A stretch of DNA of 64,000 nt from Bacillus thermotolerans (lineage in GTDB: Bacteria > Bacillota > Bacilli > Bacillales > Domibacillaceae). The notes beneath the pieces are model-generated. The model saw only the letters and a program-made list of their open reading frames with translations. It ran no database searches and was not told the origin of the DNA. The first letter of the stretch is position 1; each line of letters opens with the position of its first letter. Location of the stretch: assembly GCF_000812025.2 (NCBI RefSeq), contig NZ_JWJE02000013.1, positions 1-64,000 of the forward strand, written 5' to 3'. A program made the position numbers and the translations under genes. Positions 25,129 to 33,978 of this stretch are shown here, piece by piece.

Positions 25129-25156
25129 CAGACTCCGACATCGGGGTCTGTTTTTT
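25129..25156 (+). terminator. Terminator of the csp gene
   Basis: CAGACTCCGA..TCGGGGTCTG with T6. Confidence 0.8.
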
Positions 25157-25235
25157 ATATGTCTATACACAACCAAGAACCCCCTACTCATTCAAGAATA
25201 GGAGGTCTTTAAGAAAAGTTTCTTATATGTGTCAC

Positions 25236-25736
25236 TTAGCGGTTGTCTACGGTCTCCGGATACAAGTCATGATTCATCATTCGGTACTCCGCCATTTTTT
25301 CGTATTTCGTGCCCGGGCGTCCATAGTTCGTATACGGGTCAATCGAAATCCCGCCACGCGGCGTGAATTTTCCCCACACTTCAATATAGCGAGGATCCAT
25401 CAATTCAACGAGATCATTTAAAATAATATTCATGCAATCCTCATGAAAATCGCCATGATTACGGAAGCTAAACAGGTAAAGTTTGAGCGATTTGCTTTCA
25501 ACCATCTTTACATCGGGTATATAGCTAATGTAAATCGTCGCAAAGTCCGGCTGTCCAGTCATCGGGCAAAGGCTCGTGAATTCTGGACAATTGAACTTGA
25601 CGAAATAATCACGGTTTTGATGCTTATTCTCGAACGTCTCTAAAATAGACGGATCATATTCAAATGTGTAGGTTGTACCTTGGTTACCTAACAATGAGAT
25701 ATCTTTTTTTAATTCTTCTTCGTTTCTTCCTGCCAT
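25236..25736 (-). CDS. queF: PreQ0 reductase (NADPH-dependent 7-cyano-7-deazaguanine reductase)
   Basis: A 166-residue type-I (unimodular) QueF that reduces preQ0 to preQ1 in queuosine synthesis. The catalytic cysteine is Cys57 in [11 protein letters not shown], and the QueF motif [20 protein letters not shown] follows. The start ATG 25736 (MAGRNEEE) follows AGAGGAGG; nineteen extra upstream codons are not supported. The queCDE genes are not in the window. No preQ1 riboswitch was recognised upstream. Confidence 0.95.
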   Translation of the reverse strand: MAGRNEEELKKDISLLGNQGTTYTFEYDPSILETFENKHQNRDYFVKFNCPEFTSLCPMTGQPDFATIYISYIPDVKMVESKSLKLYLFSFRNHGDFHEDCMNIILNDLVELMDPRYIEVWGKFTPRGGISIDPYTNYGRPGTKYEKMAEYRMMNHDLYPETVDNR

Positions 25737-25814
25737 TCTGCAAACCTCCTCTGGATGATTCTTATTATAGTATAATTTAAACCTTATTTGCACTATTGAA
25801 AAGGAGTGATTCTG

Positions 25815-26135
25815 ATGCAGACTGTTCTATCTCTTTCTAAATTGCAAGAAATAATTAATGATCATGAAGCCGTGCTCGTGTTCGTTTCTGCTCCCAACTG
25901 CTCTGTTTGTACAGCGATGCAGCCAAGGGTTGAAGAATTGCTCAAACAGTTTCCTTCTGTTAAGAGCGTTTATGTTAACACAGGCAGCGCTCCTGAAATT
26001 TCGGGGCAATACACCGTCTTTTCTGTACCGGCTATTCTTTTCTTTATTCATGGAAAAGAAGCCTTTCGCAAAGCTCGGTTCATCAGGCTGGACGAGCTTG
26101 AGCATGAAGTCAGTCAAGTTCTTAAATTAATATGA
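25815..26135 (+). CDS. ytpP: Thioredoxin-like protein YtpP
   Basis: A 106-residue thioredoxin fold with the active-site pair CSVC (Cys29, Cys32) in [12 protein letters not shown] and the cis-proline strand FSVPAILFF. The short SVC site and small size match the YtpP type rather than TrxA. The ATG at 25815 has AAGGAG at good spacing (a GTG three codons upstream overlaps it). Divergent from queF; 47 bases before the carbonic anhydrase, possibly cotranscribed. It is probably a redox helper in the cytosol; the substrate is unknown. Confidence 0.8.
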   Translation: MQTVLSLSKLQEIINDHEAVLVFVSAPNCSVCTAMQPRVEELLKQFPSVKSVYVNTGSAPEISGQYTVFSVPAILFFIHGKEAFRKARFIRLDELEHEVSQVLKLI

Positions 26136-26182
26136 CAAAAATGTACAGAATTTTGTAAAATAGAAGAAAGGAGGGATGTTTA

Positions 26183-26758
26183 ATGACTTTGTTAAAAGAA
26201 GTGTTGTCTTTCAATAAAGAATTCGTAGACAGCAAGATGTATGAAGAGTATACGACAGGTAAGTTTCCCGATAAGCGTGCCGTGATCCTTACTTGTATGG
26301 ACACGCGCCTAGTTGAGCTTGTCACGAAAGCAATGAATTTTAGAAACGGAGACGTCAAAATCGTCCGCAACGCCGGTGCCGTGATTAATCACCCATTTGG
26401 GAGTATCATGCGCAGCCTGCTCGTGGCCGTGTATCAGCTGCAGGCCGATGAAATATTTATAGTGGGCCATCATGACTGCGGGATGAGCACACTGTCAAGC
26501 GAAGCTATTCTCGGGGCAATGGAAAAACGCGGCATTGAGAAGGATACAGCGGATACGCTTCGAAATGCGGGAATCGATATCGATTCGTGGCTTCAAGGCT
26601 TTGAAAGCGTAGAACAGAGCGTGGAGCATAGCGTACATATGGTAAAGACCCATCCATTGATGTCCAAGTCTATTCCTGTACACGGGCTGGTCATTAATCC
26701 AAACACTGGTAAACTAGATCTGGTTATAGATGGTTACAAAAAAGAAACAACTGTTTAA
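26183..26758 (+). CDS. ytiB: Beta-carbonic anhydrase (YtiB-like)
   Basis: A 191-residue beta-class carbonic anhydrase interconverting CO2 and bicarbonate. The zinc ligands are Cys38 (CMDTR, with the Asp40/Arg42 dyad), His96 and Cys99 (HHDCGM). Strong AGGAGGG RBS. It fits the YtiB type of Bacillus. It ends in a strong bidirectional terminator shared with acsA. Confidence 0.92.
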   Translation: MTLLKEVLSFNKEFVDSKMYEEYTTGKFPDKRAVILTCMDTRLVELVTKAMNFRNGDVKIVRNAGAVINHPFGSIMRSLLVAVYQLQADEIFIVGHHDCGMSTLSSEAILGAMEKRGIEKDTADTLRNAGIDIDSWLQGFESVEQSVEHSVHMVKTHPLMSKSIPVHGLVINPNTGKLDLVIDGYKKETTV

Positions 26759-26781
26759 AAAAGCCTTTATACATATCACAA

Positions 26782-26818
26782 AAGCCCCCGCTTTCATTTT
26801 CTCAAAGCGGGGGCTTCC
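26782..26818. terminator. Bidirectional terminator between ytiB and acsA
   Basis: AAGCCCCCGCTTT / AAAGCGGGGGCTT, a perfect 13-bp stem with a 9-nt loop. Confidence 0.85.
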
Positions 26819-26847
26819 TTCTGTTCTTTTTAATGTATATCCACCTG

Positions 26848-28563
26848 TTAATCTTCCATGGTAGAAAGATCACCTGTTGGCAGGCCAAGCTCCCAAGCCT
26901 TCAATACACGACGCATAATTTTTCCTGAGCGTGTTTTTGGCATGGAATCGCGTACTTCAAATTGACGCGGAGCGGCATGTGCAGCTAAGCGGGTTTTGAC
27001 GAATTGACGGATTTCTTCTAATAACTCTTCGCTTTCTTCGTATCCTGGTCGTAGCGTAATAAAGGCTTTAATCACTTCACCACGCATGGGGTCTGGGACA
27101 CCGATTACACCTGCTTCTGCAACAGCCGGATGCTCGACCAGTTTGCTTTCTACTTCGAATGGCCCTACGCGCTCTCCAGATGTATTAATGACATCGTCTA
27201 CCCGGCCTTCAAACCAGAAGAATCCGTCTTCATCTTTATAAGCCGTATCACCTGTAATGAACCAGCCATTCAAGAAGTAGCTCTCATATTTCTCTTCATT
27301 GTTCCAGATTTGGCGCATCATTGCCGGCCATTGCGGTTTAATGGCCAGATTTCCCATTCGATTGGCTGGCAATTCGTTTCCATCATCATCAATAATAGAC
27401 ATTTCAATTCCCGGCAAAGGCTTACCCATCGAACCAGGACGAATTGGGTTACAGCGGAAGTTGGCACAAATAGAAGAACCAGTCTCCGTCATCCACCAGT
27501 TGTCATGAATACGAAGATCAAGCGCCTCTTGTCCCCACTTAATAACCTCAGGATTCAAAGGTTCCCCGGCAGACAATACATGGCGAAGCTTAGACAAGTC
27601 ATACTTTTTAGGCAGCTCGTTGCCGCTCGCCATCAATAACCTGAAAGCTGTTGGCGCGCTAAACCAGACAGTTACTCCGTACTTTTCTAAGGTCGCAAAC
27701 CAGTCTTCTGCTTTGAAGCGTCCTCCGCGAAGCACATTCGTTACTCCATTCAGCCAAGGAGACCAGATCCCCGCAGATGTACCAGTTACCCAGCCCGGGT
27801 CGGCGGTACACCAGTATACATCCTCTTCATGCAGGTCATATGTCCACTTTCCAGCTAAATATTGATGACGCATGGCATCATGAACTTGCAGCACACCTTT
27901 TGGCTTTCCTGTAGAACCAGATGTATAGTGAAGCAGCATCCCGTCCTCGCGGTCTACCCACTCTATAACATGTTCATTAGAAGCCATCATTAGCTCTTTG
28001 TAAGGAACCATGTAATCAGCTGTCTTTTCCTCTGCGCCGACAACAATCACATGCTGAAGCTCTGGAAGCTGTTCCACCGGAATTCTTTCCAGTAATTCTG
28101 GGGTAGTTACGACTGCTTTAGCCCCGCTATCCGCCAATCGGTCTTTTACTGCTTCTTCCATAAAAGCCTCGAAAAGCGGGCCAGCAATAGCACCGATACG
28201 AACTGTGCCGAGAAGGGCGAAATATAGTTCTGGACTGCGCGGCATAAAAATAAATACGCGGTCTCCTTTATGTATATCAAGTGATTTCAAGCCGTTTGCA
28301 AACCGGCAAGTTTGTTCCTTTATTTCTCTATATGTATATTTTTCATCGCGGTTCCCATCTGTAAAGAGCAAAGCTGCCTTCTCTCCGCGTCCTTCTTCCA
28401 CATGGCGGTCAATGGCTTCGTGTACCATGTTAACTTTTCCTGTTTTAAACCAGGTAAACTGTTCTGAAACTTTATCCCAATCTGCTGTGCGTACAGCTTC
28501 CTCGTAGTCTTGTAGGTTTGCATTCTCGCGGATCGCCGGGATTTCTTTTCCTAATTTCACCAT
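26848..28563 (-). CDS. acsA: Acetyl-CoA synthetase
   Basis: A 571-residue AMP-forming acyl-CoA synthetase that activates acetate. The ATP motif HYTSGSTGKPKGVLQVH, the PGWVTGTS segment, the adenylate motif WWMTETG and the C-terminal regulatory lysine motif PKTRSGKIMRR are all present. The sequence follows B. subtilis AcsA closely, including the ending GDLSTMED. Start ATG 28563 after GGGAGGG. In B. subtilis acsA is divergent from acuABC, whose products acetylate that lysine; acuABC is not next to it here. The promoter is at 28610-28639. Confidence 0.95.
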   Translation of the reverse strand: MVKLGKEIPAIRENANLQDYEEAVRTADWDKVSEQFTWFKTGKVNMVHEAIDRHVEEGRGEKAALLFTDGNRDEKYTYREIKEQTCRFANGLKSLDIHKGDRVFIFMPRSPELYFALLGTVRIGAIAGPLFEAFMEEAVKDRLADSGAKAVVTTPELLERIPVEQLPELQHVIVVGAEEKTADYMVPYKELMMASNEHVIEWVDREDGMLLHYTSGSTGKPKGVLQVHDAMRHQYLAGKWTYDLHEEDVYWCTADPGWVTGTSAGIWSPWLNGVTNVLRGGRFKAEDWFATLEKYGVTVWFSAPTAFRLLMASGNELPKKYDLSKLRHVLSAGEPLNPEVIKWGQEALDLRIHDNWWMTETGSSICANFRCNPIRPGSMGKPLPGIEMSIIDDDGNELPANRMGNLAIKPQWPAMMRQIWNNEEKYESYFLNGWFITGDTAYKDEDGFFWFEGRVDDVINTSGERVGPFEVESKLVEHPAVAEAGVIGVPDPMRGEVIKAFITLRPGYEESEELLEEIRQFVKTRLAAHAAPRQFEVRDSMPKTRSGKIMRRVLKAWELGLPTGDLSTMED

Positions 28564-28609
28564 AATTAGCCCTCCCAATGTTGTATAACAGTTTATTTAA
28601 TTAATTACT

Positions 28610-28639
28610 ATTATACATCACGACAGTTAGAATTTTCAA
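28610..28639 (-). promoter_or_regulatory. Putative sigma-A promoter of acsA
   Basis: On the minus strand TTGAAA, 18 bases, TATAAT, about 50 bases before the start codon. Confidence 0.55.
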
Positions 28640-28661
28640 ACATTTTTAGAGAATATTATTT

Positions 28662-28693
28662 AAAAAATAGACCAACCGCTTGGCGGCTGGTCT
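28662..28693 (-). terminator. Terminator of the cobalamin operon
   Basis: AGACCAACCGC / GCGGCTGGTCT with a 3-nt loop and T6 on the minus strand, after cblS. Confidence 0.8.
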
Positions 28694-28727
28694 GCTCTTA
28701 TTTCTATTAACCTACTTACCATTCCTT

Positions 28728-29405
28728 TTATATCATATCAATTTCATGGAATAAAACACCGCATGCAGCTTTGATCTGCGGCTCCTTGTCCGGGTTATAC
28801 GCAACTAAAAAACAAGTAGCCGGGCCTGCCGATTTCATCATATTCACACGAGACTGCCCGTTCCTGCCGGCCAGCTGCTTTAATTCATAGCCGATCCCCT
28901 TAGAACCAACAGGCTGAACAGCATAGACTCCATCTAACTGAAGGAGATGGCGAAATAACTGCAGAGAAACCACGGACTCTCTCTCAGCTAATACCTCCTG
29001 TCCCACAAGAGGCTTCCCTATAACGGCATATCCGGCTGCTTGTCTATCAAAGGATTTTTCTTTCCGCTTATAATCTCCCAAGATGACCACTCCTGTAGCC
29101 GATTCTTTCATATTGAAGTTTGTTTCTGTGCTGCCGGTTATTTCTACAGAGCAAGCCGCCTCATCAGCAGCTCGCTGAATCCCCTGACACAGCCCTCTCC
29201 ATGCTTCATCTCCTGAAAAATTATGTACAATAGCTGCAAATGGTTCTCCTCCAGCCGCTAGGCATTCCATTAAGGCGACCCGGGCGGAGAAGTAGCCGAC
29301 TGTGTCATATGGAACCTTCACGGCATCATTTGGCTTTTCACCGACAGAGCCGCTATTATCCGATGCAACCACTAAGTCTCTCACATAAATAACATCCCGT
29401 TTCAT
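28728..29405 (-). CDS. cblS: Alpha-ribazole kinase CblS (AIR-synthase fold)
   Basis: A 225-residue protein of the PurM/AIR-synthase superfamily. It has the N-terminal nucleotide strand VVASDNSGSVGEKPNDAVKV and a glycine-rich middle. At the end of a cobalamin operon and directly after an S-component transporter, it matches CblS, which phosphorylates alpha-ribazole to alpha-ribazole phosphate, as described in Listeria and Geobacillus. That gives the lower ligand to CobS without CobT. It overlaps cblT by 4 bases. Assignment rests on fold plus context, so a different small-molecule kinase is possible. Confidence 0.8.
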   Translation of the reverse strand: MKRDVIYVRDLVVASDNSGSVGEKPNDAVKVPYDTVGYFSARVALMECLAAGGEPFAAIVHNFSGDEAWRGLCQGIQRAADEAACSVEITGSTETNFNMKESATGVVILGDYKRKEKSFDRQAAGYAVIGKPLVGQEVLAERESVVSLQLFRHLLQLDGVYAVQPVGSKGIGYELKQLAGRNGQSRVNMMKSAGPATCFLVAYNPDKEPQIKAACGVLFHEIDMI

Positions 29406-29890
29406 GCTCTCACACGACCAATCAGTCTCTCATAAACAGGAAGCAGACGAGGCAGCAATAGAGCGCCGATCACTCCGTTAACAAGAGAAGCAATCATAAG
29501 GGAGGGAACCATGCCAACATAGAAAGGCCAGCCCATCAAGAGAATGAATGGAGCCGGAGAAACCAGGCCGTTTAGCAGGACAAAAACAGTTAACGAAAAG
29601 AATCGCTTCCCGCGTGCATACAGCCATCCAAACAGCCACATGATGGCAGCCATTTCGGCAGCTATTAGTGCATGAAGCGGCCCGAGCGGCATCCCTCCCA
29701 TCAGAGCAGAAATGAGATGCCCAAATGCGCCGACCAGCGCTCCCGGTACCGCCCCAAGCAAGCCGGCGGCCAAGAGTGCCGGAAAGGAATCGAGTGCTAC
29801 GCTCGAAACAGGTGCCGGCACTTTAAGCATGCCCCCGACAACGGACAGGGCCGTGAATAAGGCAAGCCAGCTTATGTGTCTCGCTTTCAC
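29402..29890 (-). CDS. cblT: Alpha-ribazole transporter CblT (ECF S-component-like)
   Basis: A 162-residue, five- to six-helix membrane protein like ECF S components (ALFTALSVVGGMLKVPAP, GHLISALMGGMPLGPLHALIA). Position between pduO and cblS, with 4-base overlaps on both sides, fits CblT, the alpha-ribazole importer. An ECF-type cobalamin or cobalt S component would look similar, so the substrate is inferred from the neighbouring kinase. Confidence 0.78.
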   Translation of the reverse strand: MKARHISWLALFTALSVVGGMLKVPAPVSSVALDSFPALLAAGLLGAVPGALVGAFGHLISALMGGMPLGPLHALIAAEMAAIMWLFGWLYARGKRFFSLTVFVLLNGLVSPAPFILLMGWPFYVGMVPSLMIASLVNGVIGALLLPRLLPVYERLIGRVRA

Positions 29891-30474
29891 TGCTTCTCAT
29901 CCTTCCTCTTGCTGTCTCGGAATACGTTGGCGCTGCGCACATATTCTACATCTTTCACACCGAGCCGGAAGTTAACCACACGTGCAACGGCGAAGAAGTA
30001 GTCAGAGAGGCGGTTTAAATATTGAAGGGTCACAGGATGGATATCTTTTTCCTCTCGCATAAGCGCCACAACGAGCCGTTCTGCCCGCCGCGTCACTGTC
30101 CGTGCTACATGAATGGCAGCCGCGGCTTTGGTGCCTCCCGGAAGAATAAACCGCTCTAGCTCCGGTGCTTCCTGAATATATTGATCAATTTTCTTCTCGA
30201 GCCCATCAACAGATTCAGCCTTCAGCTTCCACCCTTTCTTGCCGGAAATTGTTGCCAGATCCCCGCCGCAATCAAACAGCTCATGCTGAATCACTTCAAG
30301 ATCCGCCAAGATATCTTTAAACAGATCACCATCCAGCTCGGCTGCCGCCTGGCCGACGAAAGAATTCACTTCATCCACTGTGCCGTATGCCTCTACCCGC
30401 AAATGATCCTTCCCTACTCTTCCTCCAATAATGCTTGTCTCACCCTTATCACCAGTTTTCGTATAAAGCCTCAT
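29887..30474 (-). CDS. pduO: PduO-type ATP:cob(I)alamin adenosyltransferase
   Basis: A 195-residue enzyme adding the 5'-deoxyadenosyl group to cobalt. Signatures are RLYTKTGDKGETSIIGG at the N-terminus and LPGGTKAAAAIHVARTVTRRAERL (ATP and corrin site). It lies inside the cobalamin salvage operon, with 4-base overlaps to both neighbours indicating translational coupling. It should adenosylate incoming corrinoids before CobU/CobS. Equivalent to B. subtilis YvqK. Confidence 0.92.
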   Translation of the reverse strand: MRLYTKTGDKGETSIIGGRVGKDHLRVEAYGTVDEVNSFVGQAAAELDGDLFKDILADLEVIQHELFDCGGDLATISGKKGWKLKAESVDGLEKKIDQYIQEAPELERFILPGGTKAAAAIHVARTVTRRAERLVVALMREEKDIHPVTLQYLNRLSDYFFAVARVVNFRLGVKDVEYVRSANVFRDSKRKDEKQ

Positions 30475-30917
30475 TCCTTCTCCTCCTTATTCTTTAGTCG
30501 TTCCGGTAAGCCGTACCAAATCTGAATAACCTCTTCTGCCTGCCTCGCCGCATCCTGAAAGCACCAGCCGGCTGTATCACGCCACATTCTATCGAAGGCA
30601 TTGACAGGAACGACACCTTTTGTAATGTCTGTACCAATAAGAATCAGCCGGCGTGCCTGGACTCTTCTTTCCCAGTCTGCCCACTCGGCCAATTGTCGTT
30701 GCCAGACTGTTCTAGCTGCCTCCGGGCTTTCTTTTTCTTCCAGCAGCCTTCTAACATGCCGCTCAATTCCTTCAAGTACCACCGTATCGTGGGACCATTC
30801 TTTTAAAGTACCTGACTCATAAAAAGAGTGCCATTCATGAGGGCGCTCTCTGAGTCCGTATTCCTTTATTACCCATTGCTTTTTGCCATTAAAGGCACCG
30901 CCTGTAACGAGCTGCAA
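30471..30917 (-). CDS. CobU-like adenosylcobinamide kinase-type protein
   Basis: 148 residues beginning MQLVTGGAFNGKKQWVI, a P-loop (GAFNGKK) with the CobU-type start. Later EGIERHVRRLL and a LILIGTDITKGVVP strand resemble the second half of CobU. It is shorter than CobU (about 180-200) and distinct from the canonical cobU at 32327. The start is TTG with GGAGGGG, inside the end of cobC. It may be a diverged kinase or a regulator; similar second copies occur in other Bacillus cobalamin operons, from memory. Function uncertain. Confidence 0.65.
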   Translation of the reverse strand: MQLVTGGAFNGKKQWVIKEYGLRERPHEWHSFYESGTLKEWSHDTVVLEGIERHVRRLLEEKESPEAARTVWQRQLAEWADWERRVQARRLILIGTDITKGVVPVNAFDRMWRDTAGWCFQDAARQAEEVIQIWYGLPERLKNKEEKE

Positions 30918-31495
30918 CGTTCACCCCTCCTTAAGGCAGACAGTGAACTGGTCAGTTCATAGCCGCGTCCATTCTCCGCCTGCCACTCCCAGAATGCCTT
31001 TTTCTCTCCTGCAAACTGCGTCAATAAATAGCGTATAACACCGCCATGCGTAACGAGAGCAGCTCGCTGAATTCTCTGCTCCTTCAGCTCATCCAGCCAC
31101 TTGTACCACCCGTTTTCGATTCGCGCAGCAAACTCTTGAAAACTCTCACCCTCGGGAATCGGATGTGAAAAGGGATCGTTCATCCATGCTCTGTATTCTT
31201 CGATGCTCTCTGCCTCCTTGTGCATCTTGCCCTCCCAGCGCCCAAAATTCATTTCTCGAAATTCGGGCCAGGCCTCTGTTGAATGCTCAGGAAAAAGCAG
31301 ACCAGCCGTATGTACACAACGCTGCAAATCACTCGTGACCACCTTCTCATAGGCAGGCAAACACGGCTGTATACGCTTCAGCTCTTTCTTTCCTTCCTCA
31401 CTTAGAATGGAATCAGTCCAACCGCTGTATGCTTTTCGTTCATTATCTACTGTTAAGCCATGCCGATAGAGACCAATAACCACAGTATCATCCAT
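30869..31495 (-). CDS. cobC: Alpha-ribazole phosphatase (CobC-like)
   Basis: A 208-residue histidine-phosphatase-family enzyme with the catalytic RHG (GLYRHGLTVDN) and a second His in LVTHGGVIRYLL. It removes the phosphate from alpha-ribazole or adenosylcobalamin phosphate at the end of nucleotide-loop assembly. The ATG at 31495 (MDDTVVIG) is 13 bases after GGAG; a longer frame upstream is the shadow of cobS. Overlaps cobS by 43 bases and the following gene by 49. Family members are hard to separate from other phosphoglycerate-mutase-like phosphatases, but the operon decides. Confidence 0.85.
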   Translation of the reverse strand: MDDTVVIGLYRHGLTVDNERKAYSGWTDSILSEEGKKELKRIQPCLPAYEKVVTSDLQRCVHTAGLLFPEHSTEAWPEFREMNFGRWEGKMHKEAESIEEYRAWMNDPFSHPIPEGESFQEFAARIENGWYKWLDELKEQRIQRAALVTHGGVIRYLLTQFAGEKKAFWEWQAENGRGYELTSSLSALRRGERCSSLQAVPLMAKSNG

Positions 31496-32250
31496 AAAAC
31501 CGTTTCCACTCCTTCCAGGCTGGCACCAAGCAAATCTCCGGTTATCCCGCCAAAGCTTTTTTGTATGACTTTCCGAGCCAGTATATAAAATCCTCCCGCA
31601 GCGACGCCCATAAGCAGGAATAAAACTGGAAAACCAGCAGAAAAAGCTAGGCATAAACCAGCAAGCGCTAGCCACAAAGTATAGCTTACAGGGAGTGAAG
31701 CCTGCTTTCCTTTCTGAAAAAAGAAAGCAAGCCCCTCTTTTCTAGCCGGCGGAACATGATTTAGTAATAAGCCTATCAGAAGCTGGCTGTAAAAAGGAAT
31801 AAGGATGACGAATAGTGCAAGCATGCTTGAGCCGAAGGCAGCAATCTCATATACAAACAAAAATCTCGCTGCAAGAAGGATAATAAGCGACAGCACACCG
31901 AAGGCTCCTACGCGGGAGTCCTTTAAAATATCAAGCCTCCGATCTCGATCGCGGTAAGAAAAAAACGCATCACTCGCATCAATCCAGCCGTCTAAATGCA
32001 AGCCTCCCGTCCAGATTATCGGCACCAGCCAGAGAAAGAAGGCATTGCCTAGTGGAGTGAGCGGTGACCATTCCAGTACCAGCCAAAACACCCCGCCATA
32101 CAGAAATCCCTTCAGCAAGCCATATAAAGGGAATAATCTGAGCATCACCTGCAAATGCCTAGTATCCATCGGCAGGTTTCTGCGAATCGGCACGACTGAA
32201 AAAAACTGAAAACAAATTAATAAACTCTTTACATAGATGTTCGCCTTCAT
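31453..32250 (-). CDS. cobS: Adenosylcobinamide-GDP ribazoletransferase (cobalamin synthase)
   Basis: A 265-residue integral membrane enzyme joining AdoCbi-GDP with alpha-ribazole (phosphate). Motifs are GGLHLDGWIDASDAFFS (metal-binding aspartates) and GGITGDLLGASLE near the C-terminus; about seven helices. ATG 32250 after AAAGGAAAAG. The only sizeable gap in the operon (76 bases) lies between cobU and cobS, so a minor internal promoter is possible. Confidence 0.93.
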   Translation of the reverse strand: MKANIYVKSLLICFQFFSVVPIRRNLPMDTRHLQVMLRLFPLYGLLKGFLYGGVFWLVLEWSPLTPLGNAFFLWLVPIIWTGGLHLDGWIDASDAFFSYRDRDRRLDILKDSRVGAFGVLSLIILLAARFLFVYEIAAFGSSMLALFVILIPFYSQLLIGLLLNHVPPARKEGLAFFFQKGKQASLPVSYTLWLALAGLCLAFSAGFPVLFLLMGVAAGGFYILARKVIQKSFGGITGDLLGASLEGVETVLWMILWLLVSIGMA

Positions 32251-32326
32251 CCCATCTTTTCCTTTTTGCGTGTCCTCATTTGAATAATAACCTTTTCCTC
32301 CTTGAATAGACTATCAGGCAATTAAT

Positions 32327-32926
32327 CTATAAATATTCTCGCCTTCCATTCCCAATGAACTGTTTCTTCACGATCAGGCAGCCGTGCTCGGCCAGCACCG
32401 CCTCATCAGCCGTAGCTACAAGCCACTGATGAAGCTCGCCCAGTACCTTGGCATAATGGAAAACAAGCGGGCTTCCTATCGGCTCAAACGACAGCTCATT
32501 CGATACAACCACGAGTGAACCAGCGGCCTGTTGAATAGCAACAATTCCCTGTTTCACCTTCTGCTTGATGCCTTCCTGAAAGAGGGCATCATCCCACCCA
32601 CCTGGCTCCTCTTTAGCAAACCACTCATTGGTGACCAATGTTGTTAAACAGTCTAGCAGGACTGCGTCTTTCCTGGTGAAACAGCTGGCCAGCGTTTGAA
32701 TGTCTGTCGGCTGCTCCCAAGTGGTCCACGACCGCTCAGCCTGCTTGCGCTGGCGTTGATGCGCGCGGACCCGATCAGCCATCTCTTCATCCGTAACTTT
32801 TCCGCAGGCGACATAATAAAGCCCGCCGTCAAGCCCCTCCGCAGCAGCGATTGCCCGCTCTTCAGCTCCCTTGCTTTTGCCGCTGCGCACCCCTCCAAGA
32901 ATGACTGTTAACCTTGCTTTCTCCAT
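32327..32926 (-). CDS. cobU: Adenosylcobinamide kinase / guanylyltransferase
   Basis: A 199-residue bifunctional enzyme that phosphorylates adenosylcobinamide and then transfers GMP. The P-loop is GGVRSGKSKGAEERA; DAVLLDCLTTLVTN (Walker B-like) and VVSNELSFEPIGSP are typical. Overlaps cobD by 19 bases. The canonical copy; a shorter CobU-like gene lies further down the operon. Confidence 0.93.
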   Translation of the reverse strand: MEKARLTVILGGVRSGKSKGAEERAIAAAEGLDGGLYYVACGKVTDEEMADRVRAHQRQRKQAERSWTTWEQPTDIQTLASCFTRKDAVLLDCLTTLVTNEWFAKEEPGGWDDALFQEGIKQKVKQGIVAIQQAAGSLVVVSNELSFEPIGSPLVFHYAKVLGELHQWLVATADEAVLAEHGCLIVKKQFIGNGRREYL

Positions 32927-33978
32927 TGGAGCAACGCCTCTTTCAATTGATTGTTCTCTTCCTCTGTTTTAACGGCCGCCCTTAACCAACGGCCTTCAAT
33001 TCCTGGATAATTATATGTATGACGAAGCACAATGCCCTTTTTCAGTAAAAATACAAAAAGCGGCCTCTGATCATCAAGAGCAGGGTCACGCAGCAGATAG
33101 AAATTCACCGAAGACGGAGTGTGTTCAAAGCTCTCTCTTTGCAGGAAATTAAACATCCTCTCCCGCTCTTCCGCAATCCGCTCGCGCGTTCTCACTTCAA
33201 ATGCTTCCTCCTGTAAAACGGTCTCTGCTGCTTGCAGTGCCAAGGCATTCACATTCCAATGCGGTCGCAGCCGCGCCACTCGAGAAGCTGTTTCCGCACT
33301 AGACAGGAGATAGCCAATCCTCAACCCCGCAATCGCATACATTTTCGTTAACGACCGTAAAATGAGAAGATGAGGATAACGAGGCAGCAGCTCCGCAAAT
33401 GTATCGCTGCCCGCAAAATCATAGAATGCTTCATCAATCACCACGTAGCAGCCGCTGCTCTCCGTCTTCGCCAGTACTTCCACGATCTGTTCGCGGGCGA
33501 AAACCATGCCGGTAGGGTTGTTCGGCGTACACATAAAAATAGCTGCCGCTTTTTCAGCTTTATGGATCATATCATTCACAGGAATCTGCCCCAATTGGTC
33601 AGCAAATATATATTCAACCCCACAGCCATATGTTCGGCAAGCAGCTTCATATTCAGAAAAGGCCGGCTGGACAATTACAATTCGTTCCTCTCGCCACTGC
33701 TGGGCAAGTAATTGAATGATCTCAGCTGCTCCATTGCCGAGCACTATCTGCTCCTCTTGAACACCGTTGCGCTCAGCAAGCTTCTTGATAACCGAAGCTC
33801 CCGATGGATCGGGATAATCGGCGACAAGAGAAAACCATTCCATCCAATGCTCCTTGATAGCAGCAGGCGGTCCAAACGGATTAGTATTGACGCTAAAATC
33901 AATTAGATCCAAAGGCCTCTCTAACCCTATCGCCTTATATAAATGATCCGGATTCGATCCATGAGCGGGCAAGCGCAT
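32908..33978 (-). CDS. cobD: L-threonine-O-3-phosphate decarboxylase
   Basis: A 356-residue PLP fold-type-I enzyme making (R)-1-aminopropan-2-ol phosphate for the cobinamide side chain. Motifs are DFSVNTNPFGPP near the N-terminus, TPNNPTG, and SLTKMYAIAGLRIGY with the Schiff-base lysine. Histidinol-phosphate aminotransferase is the nearest alternative, but the position after cbiB decides. ATG 33978 follows AGGAGGAGGAG and lies inside the end of cbiB (44-base overlap). Confidence 0.9.
   Translation of the reverse strand: MRLPAHGSNPDHLYKAIGLERPLDLIDFSVNTNPFGPPAAIKEHWMEWFSLVADYPDPSGASVIKKLAERNGVQEEQIVLGNGAAEIIQLLAQQWREERIVIVQPAFSEYEAACRTYGCGVEYIFADQLGQIPVNDMIHKAEKAAAIFMCTPNNPTGMVFAREQIVEVLAKTESSGCYVVIDEAFYDFAGSDTFAELLPRYPHLLILRSLTKMYAIAGLRIGYLLSSAETASRVARLRPHWNVNALALQAAETVLQEEAFEVRTRERIAEERERMFNFLQRESFEHTPSSVNFYLLRDPALDDQRPLFVFLLKKGIVLRHTYNYPGIEGRWLRAAVKTEEENNQLKEALLQWRKQG

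Noticed and set aside
25737-25805. Possible preQ1 riboswitch upstream of queF
   Set aside because: The 69-base gap lacks the preQ1 aptamer pattern and is shared with a divergent gene.
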